Shown here piece by piece: positions 35,201 to 46,360 of a stretch of 64,000 bases of DNA. The stretch lies in assembly GCA_900708905.1 (NCBI GenBank), contig CAADRB010000037.1:369188-433187 (forward strand). Reading direction: 5' to 3'. Position numbers and translations under genes: made by a program. The notes under the pieces are model-generated. The model worked only from the letters and a program-made list of their open reading frames with translations, made no database searches and was not told where the DNA came from. The DNA is from Hymenolepis diminuta. Its lineage: Eukaryota; Platyhelminthes; Cestoda; Cyclophyllidea; Hymenolepididae. Positions within the stretch are counted from its first letter, which is position 1, and each line of letters starts with the position of its first letter.

Positions 35201-38200
35201 TTATATTCAAAGCTGTCTTATATTCAACTCATCAACCTAAAATCTACCGACCACAAAATTTGGTCCTTACATTTAGGACAAAAACCTTCAATTATCTTCA
35301 CTCTTCCCTTTCATCTAAAAGAGGCAGTTTGAAGAGGAGTACAATAAAGAATATCTGTTTGTCATCTGAGGTTTATCGAAACATCGCTTATCTCAAGAAA
35401 CGCTGGAAACCTTTTTGTAATACCTGTCCTCAGTTTATAGATTATCACTGCATATGGCGATGCGGAAAATCCTCGCAAATTGTGAGGATAACAACTGGAC
35501 ACGCGAAATGACAAATTCGTCCAGAAATTCATAAAATCACTGTCCCCGGATTTCTTGGTGAATACATGTTCGCGGTAGTAGAGCCTGTCAACCATAGGAT
35601 TTGATGGAACCTTTGGTCACGCACTTTGATTCATTCCCATCTCATTATATTTATGACCAGGTAGATGAAACTGGTAACGAGCTCACATTAATTACCTCTG
35701 GATGAACTCTAAAACTAATTTATTAGGAAAGTTCTTGACTATCTGCTTATCAAGGGGAAATCCTGCAGAATCGCTTTTTATTCTCTTTGATCTCTTTTGC
35801 CTGGAATGATTATTTTCCAGATTTGATCTCGGTCCTCCTCTTAACAAGTACATTTCAACGGATTCATGACTCAATGTCTGTTATCCTTGATCTATGTTTC
35901 TTTCCGTTTTCAATTTTAACGGCAATATTTACTTGTCTCACAATTAATAAAACAAATGAGAAATATGCTCATGTGATGGGGCTATTCAGCATTACCCATC
36001 TTAAGAATTAAACGACCTTTATGGAGGTAAGTCCTTCCATTCTTATCGATGTGCAAGACATGTGTTGCTCCTGATAATGTTAACGTTTCGTCCTGATAAA
36101 TTATCATCACTCTGTAGAGTGAGCTGACCTCTGACCGTCAAAGATATATGGAGGAATTGCCCTTGTATGAATAGATTTGAAAAAATTATAAATATAAATC
36201 CGTTCCTCTTACTGAAGGGCCTAGAAAACGAAACCCTTATCTTTCGTGGTAAACATGCTCGCCAATAATAACTTACGCACGTGATGGCAAGGTAAACATT
36301 ACTTAGCAGTCTGGCGTCTCGTTTCAGTACAAGGTCTCGAACAAAGATATACCGTAATATCAAGACGGTTGGCAGTCTTTAAAGTTATTTACTAGTGCTC
36401 TAATAATAACGGGTTTATACTACTTAAATATTAACTCAGTAAACAGTGGCTTGTGGAGTTCATGAAAACCGATTTTAGTATTACAAACAGACTTAACTTA
36501 TCAGTTACCTTGAGCAGCGAATACGACAGGGACGCAATTGAATTTGAACTCATTAATTAAACAGTGTCTTTCAAGAACAAAATTTCTAATTCCTTCTTTT
36601 TATAATTAATAACCACCATTTTGTGATTAAATAGATGAGTTAAGTAGCTCAAATATAAAGGTATTGCTTCATAAAGCTACTCAGAGTAGGTTTCCAGCTC
36701 AACGAACTTCATGACTCCTACGTGTGGATGAGAGGATGACTGTGTGAGAATGTGCACTTTTGGATGAAACAACGGGATGACGCTATTCATCTAGCTTGAA
36801 AACAGAAACTTTTACAAATTCCCGGCGTAAGATTCAAAAAATCAGGGCTTGGAAAGCAAGGACAATGGATAATTGGTACAATATCCGAAGGTCAGTCATG
36901 TTAAAAAAATAATAAAAAAATCATTTTTCCGCTTGAAATCGAGGAGTAAAATATTTTTTACCCAAAGAAAGTAGATTTGAATCTGATTTAATCGCTGCCA
37001 GGAGATTTGACATCAATTTTCCTGAACACTATCCCACTATCGAATGTGTTTCATCAAGCAGAATTCACTGACATGTTTTCACTTTCAACTAGAAACTTTT
37101 TATTTTTCATGGATGCGTTTGAAAAAGTCCTTAGCGTAGATGGTTTCCTCTCCCAATTAAGGTGGGAACAAACAAAGTGGTACTTCGCTGTGGCACGCAA
37201 CATCCTCTTAAAAGGTTATTTTGTTAAGCCGAGTTATCTGTTATTTCTAGACCGCCTTTATCAAGCTAATAACTTTATCAGTAATTCTATTGAGCCACTA
37301 AGCAACAGGCAAAAACAAAGTACCCCACCGCCATGGAGATTTATAAATCTGAGAAGTCAATAGGAACTTCCTTTGGTCAAAAATGGATTCTGTATGCGTT
37401 GAAAGCTTCTCCGGCTGAGCTCTATAATATGACATTTTTAATGAGGTGATGAGGTAACCTCAATGGCATTCTAAATACTCTTAACGGACGAAGAGTCTAA
37501 ATTGCATCGTCCAAATACTGGAAATGAGGAATTAGAAAACATATTAACATGATCGTCTGCAAAATTAGGGGCCACGCCCATCGGTACACATCCAGTAATT
37601 GAAATGGTGGGCATTACGGTTTAGCTATGGCTCATGGAAGGAGTGGCTAAATTAGAGGCTTTTAATAAGAAGACCCTACGGATGCTATTCTTCTACACAA
37701 AATGAGTCCTGGGAAGCAATTATCTAAATGGACTTTGCAAATTAATGTCATCAAACAATCACAAATCTTCACCGAATACAGGGAAGTCCATCAGAGAATA
37801 GAATAGCATGAATGGTAATGGCATTGGTAACAAAGTAAATTCCTAATTATTTGTGCCCGGTCATGCTCGTCTGACACATCTTACCTCACCAGACTGATTC
37901 TCATCTTTGCACACTCAGTGAAGTAGACGACTACCTACATTCTAGTTAATCCGGGTCATCAAGTTGGGTGATAAATTGCAAGTCTCCCACGCCTTCCATT
38001 AATGAGCTTTGGAATCTCGTGATCTTTATTCATCAAATGTATTTTGTTTTATTGAATCCTGTTCTAAAGTTAGACATAATTTCAAAAGACCAGAGTTAAC
38101 CAATAATCAATTAGGGGCAATTCAAAACTGTGTGTCGTTAGAATTGTTTTTCCTTACCACCTTCTTTCTATAATCCGGATTGTGAGATAATTTGACCTCC

Positions 38201-41200
38201 TTGAATTTAAAATCAATTTTTCTAATGGCACATCATTCATTGGTAAGTGAAGATGGCAAAGGTGAAAACTTAACCTCGACATTTTCTGCTCATTTTGTAA
38301 AATCAGAAGAGTTTTGAGACCATTCCAATTTCTTATTTAAGACGAAAGAAACTGTGGATGTATCGAAGGCCGATCAAGGACGATTGGCAGTTGGGAAGAA
38401 ACAGTATTGCATTAAATTGTACAAATTTTTAATGACCTGAATGAAACTTATTGGGAATTAGGTATAAATTTCCAGAAGACTCCGGAGAGTCTACTTCCTA
38501 CTTAGAACACATTATATTATATTATGCCAGATTGCAACCGTGGAATAGAGTCTCAAATTTCAGAGAAAAACCAGGTCAAGTGGTCATTCCGTCCAGAATT
38601 CAGATGTTTAGATATCACACACGGAAATCCCAGTTTTATAAGCCCTTTCTGTGTTCCATTTACGAATCATTTCCCGGATTTTGAGCCTTAAACGCATTTC
38701 TCAATTATCATTGCCTATAAAAATGGAGGAGTTTTAATTGTGGACTGGTTTTGAATCCCTAATTTGGAATAATGAGGTCGCCATTTCAAGAAGTAATAAG
38801 TTGGCAGCTTTTCATTATCCTTCTAATAATGAAGCTCCTCGGACTACTATTATGATTTGAGTTCATATCAATGATATTTCGGACTTGGTGATCAGTTGAT
38901 TTAACTAAACTGTTAACCACTCGCAAATTCCTACAGTCATGAGGAGGTTGATGAAATTGGAAAGGCGGAGGTCACTAGATTTCACTCTTTCCGTTTTCTA
39001 CTTCGGAGAGTGACGTCTTCTCTTCTGTTCTCTACACTCTTCCATAAAATGCCCTGCTTGTCTATATATTTACATTCAATGATGTATCAAATACGTCTTC
39101 ATTAAACCGGTAGAATTGGTAAACAGGAGAATTTTATGGAAGAAAAGGGTTGTTTCTTTTAGATATAAATCAAAGAACCATTTCATTTCCATGTTGAATG
39201 GCGATGTGCCCAGATTTGGCGTAAAATTAATTTACTTAAACAAATTAATCAAACAAGAGGGTGAATATCTCTGCTAATCTCAACAAATTCAGTCTCCTCT
39301 AGGCACTTTTATGGAGATGACTTTTTGAGATAAGAAGAAATGTTGCCAGGTGAATTATTAATGTCTCCACCTTAAAAAACCAAGCGCCTGGATTTACAAA
39401 AAAGGCATTTTTGTGTGCATATGTATTATTCAAACAAGGGTCTTGTACATATTGGGTGGAAGATTTGATATCTCAAGCTCTCGGTAAGTTCTAAGGTCTC
39501 CTTTCGTTTTAGGCTGACTCCCTTTACAAAGGTCCCAAGATAGACCTTCACAAAAGGAGACTTTATTTAAACAATTGGGAAGAAAGAATATTTTTCCACT
39601 TTGTGAAATTTTCTCCTAGCAACAAAAGTCTGGAGAAAATTACTCCAACGAAACTACACAAGTAAGTTTTAAACAAATTACTTTTATGTAGGCAATTTAT
39701 AAATACATTTTAAATGTCCCATTTTTTTAATTACCCAAGACTCGAGGAATAATTCGCAGAAAATTATTTTACCACTTTGACATTAGTTTCCAGGTTAGAT
39801 TATTCCTTCCTTCTTCCGGGTGAAGTCTACTCTTAATAAAAGACTTCATTTTAGGGGCAAATAAGTTAAATGGGGCGTTAATTTTAATCAAAAAATGGGA
39901 GATCATTTCAAAAGGGAAAATTTGTGAATGGAAACGCTTTTGGAAAATTTTTCTCAAAGAATGATTTGCCGTTAAAGTATTGAGCAGGGCGAATGCGGTT
40001 TGACGATCACAGCTACGGAGAAAAGTCATAAATTTTTTATTGCATGAGAATAATTGTTTTTAATTAATTAATTAAATTTTCGATACGGAATAGAGAATAT
40101 TCCCTAAATGGACATTTCGCTGCCTCAAAATTTAAAATTTAATTTTTTTATTCCGTCCACTCAAGCACGTTATTGACCAGTTGTTGAATTGGGGTCGATC
40201 CTTTCACTTCAGTTCCTTTCTTAGTTCAGCCGAACTAGCATCTTGATCATAATTAACCTTTAGCAGTTTACACGGACTTAACAGGTCGGAGTTCACTCAA
40301 TATGTCAAATTATCACTTCTTTCTCTTAACACTGAAAGAACATTAGGTGAGTCGAAAATGTATCAAAATTTCAGATCATTTCATTTAAATCAAAGTGATG
40401 AAATCACTGTTTTCCCTTCCTGTACTGATCACGTCTTTTCGTCGGCTTTCTCGATTCATGCTAACTCAAGAGGATTCGATAGCACTAAAGATCCGCACAG
40501 AAGGCCTTCTTTTTCTAAACCCGGGTTTTTTCAATCTTTCGTTAATATTATAATTAATTATTTTATTTATTTTACACCTAAACGTCTTTTTTCTTCTTAC
40601 TGAGCCCCTGTTTTCTTTACATCTTTTACGGTCTGGAGAAGGAAAATGCGACACTTATAACATTCAGAGCTCACTAGAGTTCACTCAAAGTGAGCTCCAA
40701 TATCAAATTTCAATATTGTCAGTTAGCTAGTATTGCTACTGGTGTAAAGTCCGGCTGCTCTTCTCAGATTTTTATCAATCTACTCCAGTTTTGAGATCGG
40801 CAATCTCTAACTCCGTCCTCTGGCAACTTAGAGCTAATAAATCCTCCCAGTAAACTTGGAATAAAGTTTAAATACTCTTCCCATTAACCGCAATGAGCAA
40901 TCAAATTGAAATTTTAGTTCAATGAGGACGTCTGGGGTGAGCTGAACCGCCCAGCAAATGATGAGGCTTTGACATTCATTCACGGTGATGTCTGATGGAG
41001 TCGCTATGATAAGAGGGCAGGGAGCAGCTGTCTGTCACATCTCATTCAGTCGAATCATTTTCGCTCCCTACTAGAAGCACAATAATAAAATCAGTAAATT
41101 TGATTTTTATCTTTTGAAAATATATTTTGGGTGTCGAAATTTGTTAACAGTATTCTCGAGTTTTTTAATTGTTTCATTTAAAATGGAGATTCGTGTTTTA

Positions 41201-44200
41201 ATGAAATTAAATCAAACTTATTCACTGACACACTTAGACGTATTTAAAACTGGTATTCTTCAAACTTTTTATTTCCTTTACTAAGAATTTGAATTTTGTT
41301 CGTCGTATCTGTATATTAATTAATTAATTAATGAACGGTGAGTTCCAGAATTTAGAGTACAAAACCGATCATCTGTATGAGGTTTTGTCTCCTTACGCAC
41401 GCATAGAAGGATTCCTGGCATGGAAGGCTGGAACTTCGAGAGAAAGTAGAACGAAAGTAATTAACTACTTACAGTCCTTTCCATGAGTAGGAGGTCCATA
41501 GTGACAGGAACAGGATGGGAAAGAGCTCTGACATGTTACCTTTCAGGAGAGTACCATGAAATATGACAAAAGTATGCTTGTGAGACGAAAGTGTAATAAA
41601 GTTGATTCAAAATATTAATTTGTGGATGAAAGGTGTGGGAAAACAATCGATAATCCGTTTAAATATCAAGAAATTGGTCATGAAAAGATCAACGTGGTAG
41701 TAAAAATTGATGGTTGAATTGCGATGACAGACAATGGGAATGAGGAATCAGGTTGGTAAAAATGTCAAAAGCCGTCCAATGCGTATTGACTTTCTAATTT
41801 AATTATATAATATCCTCTCTCTTTCAAGTTATATAGATTGTATAGATATTAATATGTAACAATTTGGTTTGATTTTTAAAATATTATCTGTGGTAACCTT
41901 ACTACAAAGCACAAGTTTGTATGTGTAGCCTTTAGAGCCTCTTCCTGAAACCTTCTCCGCTCAAATTGGAGAGCAAGTTCCACAATTTCTTGACAAATTT
42001 TGATCCTGCTTAAGCGTGGTCATTAGTTCTGTCTCCTCCACGACTATCAGTATGCCTACTTCACTTGGTGAAGACCTTTTATTAATTGATACATTGATCT
42101 CCAGTTAGTGTTGCATAGTATGAATTTCATAGGAGCGTTAAGCACCGAATTGTTTATTGAGTACTCTCCGTTATGAGTATAAACGCAGCCAACGCTCCCA
42201 GAATCCACCTGTGAGGTAACGGAAAGGGGACTTTTGTCAATGTTCCGGATTGCTTATTTCAAAGCGTTTTGTAGGGCTCAGCGTTTAGAACTTCCCACAA
42301 ATTTCGTCCCGTCATGGCGGATGAAATGTCATTAGAATGGCAAAATTTTTGCCTCTATTTGTTACTATTTCGATATTTTTAGTGCCAGTGCAAGAGAGCA
42401 CAAGTTTAATTGAACACTCAAAATGATCAAAACTATTCCATTCGAGGATGAAACTGGATGGAGATAGAAGTACGGTGAAGGTGGAAAAAATGCAAAAGGA
42501 GAAATTCAGAATGCGAATTGCGCTAACAGACAGCGCTCACATGGAGTAAATTGCAATACCACTTTCAGGCATCTATTCTCAAAAATGTCACAGGGAATTT
42601 GAAAATGGAAGCTCTTTTGCTGCGATTAAGCAACCATTTTCTCTTCTCTTTCAGAAATTCCATTTTCTGATAAACATATTTCGACCAATTCATCCATTTA
42701 TTCGTATTATTCTAATAGAGATTGGCTAAATTGCTTCTGGAATATTTATAATGATTTTGTAATTGCCTCACAATCGAGGCGCCACTTGTTATTTTGAGGA
42801 ACTCCCGTAGATTTTCCCAGAACAATCATTCCTGAACAGGTTCTTACGCATGCCAAATGGGGCAGATGAGAAGATGGATATTTTAAATTTGAAATGTTTC
42901 AATATGCTTTGTAGTTATCAAAGTTGCCGCCATCCTTGATAGAGCAAAGTAAGTACACCCGAACATGAAAAGTGTTTAAAAGTTCATATAGGGAGAGAAG
43001 ATTAAATCGAGAGCAAACAGTCAGTTAAAAAGAATTAATTTTATAAATTCTAAAGTTATAAGTTTTTTGTTTAAATTAATAGATACATTAATTTAATTTC
43101 ATTAGTAGCTAAAGGGATTCGGAGGAGTTCATAGAGGATTTAAATGGAGTTGATGCTAATTTTGCACATAGTAATTTCAGAAGCATATTTGTATGATTTC
43201 TTGTTTATTTTTCCGATCCTTCCTCTTTGTCATTTTTGGATTTTCGCTTATTACTTTCCATGGGTTTTCCTTTGCTTCTCACAAATAAAATCTTCAAATT
43301 ATTGTAGAGATGCGGGAAATAATATGTATTTACTAAACCCAAGTTTGCCGCTGCAAAGTCAAAGGTCGAGGTTTCGATGTTCATTGGTGCACACTCAGTG
43401 AGCAAAATGGCCAAGCACACTGGTTAAGTCTCGCCGATATAGAATTCGAGGTTCACACTGAAGAGTCTCCAATACCGTGACCGAAGGTGAGTGCCGGAAA
43501 AACGCTTTGGAAGTTTTACGAGGCAATGTGTCATAAAGCAGAGTAAGGTCAGATCAAAGAAACACGACTTTAAAACAAATAAACTAAGGACATGTGATAT
43601 TGCAAAGTGGAGGGCACTCACCTTGTAGTTGTTTCTGAGATTAAGAGAGGGAAAATTTGTTTACCACACTCCGATCACTACCACTGATATCTAATTCTCG
43701 CTCAGTTGTTCTGTAAGTTATTTTTCATTTTTCTATCATCCAACCTGGCGGTGAAGACGAGTGAGAAATGAAGATTCAGGGGGATTAAGTGGTGGCTTGA
43801 TAAACATAATTAAATACCTAAATGTGGGCTAATATGAATGGTTTGATATATCCACAATGGCTGAACAATACAGGCAGTCGTGTGAAGGGCGTAGAGAAAT
43901 ACGCCTTGAGGCGAGATCAAAGGGTTGAGCAAATTAATGGGAGATATACAAAATGAGCATGCACGATAAAGTAAGGGGAGATAACTCCATAAATCTTGGA
44001 GTCAAGTGTGGTAATTAATAAGCAATTACCGACGTGTTACCAACATGAACATTGTTAATTGTATTAGTTAATTGTGCACAGCATAAATGGAATATCTTCC
44101 TTCAAAACTTTCCTGGCCTGTAAGTTTGTTTAAATTCTAATCCATATAACGTAACTTCTTTTTGAAATAAAATAATGCTGATATTAAACGCCCGCCTTGC

Positions 44201-45000
44201 GATATCACTGAGTGTGGAAAAATCTCTCCTTCGAAGTTTGGAAAATTTTAAAAAGTTCGCCACAAAGAGAAAGTGAAAAAGGGCGTATCTGTCCTATTTT
44301 AGAATGATTATGGGAATTCTGAGAAACATTGTTAATGCTAAAAGTTTTGACCATTTGGACGGGATATCGTGACTTGCCTAATGAATGTACGTTTCAGCTT
44401 TCTCATAAAAAAGTGATTCGCTTGAATTTATTTTACTTCGTGCAAATTTGTCTGCTAAAAATTTGCTGTATTTGTTAGGTTAAATGTTCCTCAGAAAGCA
44501 CAAGAATGTTATGAAAAGAAGGCGGTTAAAGTTTATTATAAAATTGAACAGATCGTGTTAATATTTAGTGAATTTTATCATTTCTACTTAATAACCATAA
44601 GTAGCATAATAAAAATGAGATTCAAGACAAATCCTAAGATAGTAGTTTAAAAATGGCCATTTTTAGTCAATAACAACCGGAAGATTAGTGAATTTTCCAA
44701 TTTTTAATCGTTAATTTTGCATCCGCTGCTCCTTTATTATTTACGCTCCCTCTAAAATAGATATAAAAGGGGGATGATTCACAGTGATATTAGGTTGATT
44801 TACTTATTCTGAATACCTAAGCGCATATTTAGTCGGTATTTAAATATTAAACTCAAGTGTTCAATAAAAACTAACTTTCAGATTGATAATCAGCTTTTAA
44901 TATTCTTGTATGAGTTAGAAGTTTTAGCAAGTAAAAATACAGAACCGTTACTGTTCAATATTTGGCCAATCGGACAATCGATTGTTTATTTTTATATTAT
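29290..45000. other. Long gene-poor stretch
   Basis: About 16 kb of AT-rich DNA in which no gene could be supported by domain, splice structure or signal peptide. ORFs of 70-118 codons at 35111-35332, 36043-36363, 37007-37363, 38451-38684 and 40358-40603 have no recognisable family. A second SINE-like copy lies near 43.4 kb and a TAAT-repeat microsatellite at 41317-41333. Short-exon genes like the one at 28-29 kb could be missed here without transcript data. Confidence 0.35.
43335..43535 (+). repeat. tRNA-derived SINE-like repeat, copy 2
   Basis: Contains a B-box-like GAGGTTTCGATGTTC, then TGCACACTCAGTGAG and a stretch matching copy 1 at 1.5 kb (CACTGGTTAAGT, GATATAG-AATTCGAG and GGAAAAACGCTTT). 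The same TGCACACTCAGTGA block recurs at 37905-37918 with a weaker downstream match. Boundaries are approximate. Confidence 0.4.
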
Positions 45001-45006
45001 AAAAGA

Positions 45007-45641
45007 ATGCGAAATTTACATTTCATGCAATTATTCCGGTTGATATCTTGTGTTTTTTTGCTCTTTTATATATGCCAGTTTCTTCGCAGTGTTTATGTAA
45101 AAGGCTACAGTGCGTTACACCCTAATTAAGCTCCCCTGCTCATTAATAAACTGCGATTTTATTCTTATCGTACTTTGAAATTGCTTAAAGAGATTTAAAC
45201 AAAGTGTCCATTTAACTCCTTAAGATGAGGGCCGATTTTATCAGTCTGTATTTTTTAAAAATATTGTTGACTTTATGTCATAATGATAAAAAATAATTAC
45301 GAAAGGCGTAACGTAATGTGCATTTCTCCTCATTATGACCTATAGATGAGGTTTGTTTGTCCCAGATGAATACTTGGAGTTGTTGTTGCTCGATGTACTT
45401 AGGAGATACGTTTCAAAATATGGATTCTTATAGCAATTTCCTATTCTGCACAATTTCACAAGCTAAGAAATCACAAATGAATTTCAAAATCGCCAGACAC
45501 ATATTTGTGATGCAGCGGAATGTCCGAATAACTGAAACAGCTATCTCCGAAATTAAAATTATGAAGCTAAGAATATCTAATTTTTGCAGTGCAAGTGATT
45601 TTTTAAAAAATGATTCAAATAGTGACTCGGTTATTTAGCTA
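45007..45641 (+). CDS. Hypothetical secreted protein, two exons (weak)
   Basis: Exon 1 (45007-45096) would encode a signal-peptide-like start: MRNLHFMQLFRL then hydrophobic ISCVFLLFYICQFL. A GTAAAA donor follows in phase 0. A good acceptor (TTTGTTTGTCCCAG) at 45362 would join it to 45363-45641, an open frame beginning MNTWSCCCSMYLGDTF and ending NDSNSDSVI before a TAG. The product would be about 122 residues with a cluster of three cysteines and two more. No family is recognised. The exon 2 frame is AT-rich, so both parts may be chance; only the arrangement of signal, donor, acceptor and a 93-codon frame makes it worth recording. It lies about 0.7 kb upstream of the sirtuin gene, in the same orientation. 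Confidence 0.2.
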
Positions 45642-46360
45642 ATATCGTGCATACGATTATGCGTGCCATTAGGTATTGAAAATTGTAATCAACCAATAAA
45701 ACTCAGATTTTGGTAGTTTGAAACTTTTATATATCAGTATTTCACGAAATATTCCGCATTTCTAAAAGAAATAAATTTATTATCTTGGTCAAATGAGCGC
45801 AAATTGGGCAGGAAAATAAAATTCCATAGAAGTATTTCAAGTTATATTATTAAACCTTTGTCGGACAAATTGTTGTTCATCTTAAATATCTATTAATAAT
45901 AAAAATAATGTAAGTCAACTCAATAAAATAATTTCTACAGTTGAAAGACAAATTGATGTTAACAACAATATATGTCACTGACGAAAATTTTGTTCCATTC
46001 AAAGCGGCACACTGTTTCTTATAGGACTTAGTGATAGCAATATAAGCAATATAAATAAAAACTAGATCATCACTTATTTAAAACAGACTTGGAGTCGTTA
46101 GTGTGGTTTGGGCTGATTTATTTTGCCCATTCATTCTTCTCTTAACTCTTGACATTTGTAGAAATTTCATACCTATTCAAATAAGTCAAACTGACAAGTT
46201 ATGCACATTTAAATTTCGGAATTTTCATTACATATATACTTTAATTTCTCATTTGAAAACTTGAGAATTGCTAAGTGCTAGATGATTATTTGAATTAATC
46301 CTGTTTTATCTCAAGGCCATAGAATCTTTGATTTCACCCGAGTTATTTTCCAAGCTTATT

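Noticed and set aside
37007..37363. 118-codon plus-strand ORF (97 codons from its first ATG at about 37073)
   Set aside because: No recognised domain, no signal peptide and no splice partners; the length is not exceptional for 64 kb scanned in six frames.
44762..44772. Strong TATA box (TATAAAAGGGG) at 44.76 kb
   Set aside because: No convincing first exon follows within normal distance; recorded only because it precedes the weak 45.0-kb candidate gene by about 240 nt.
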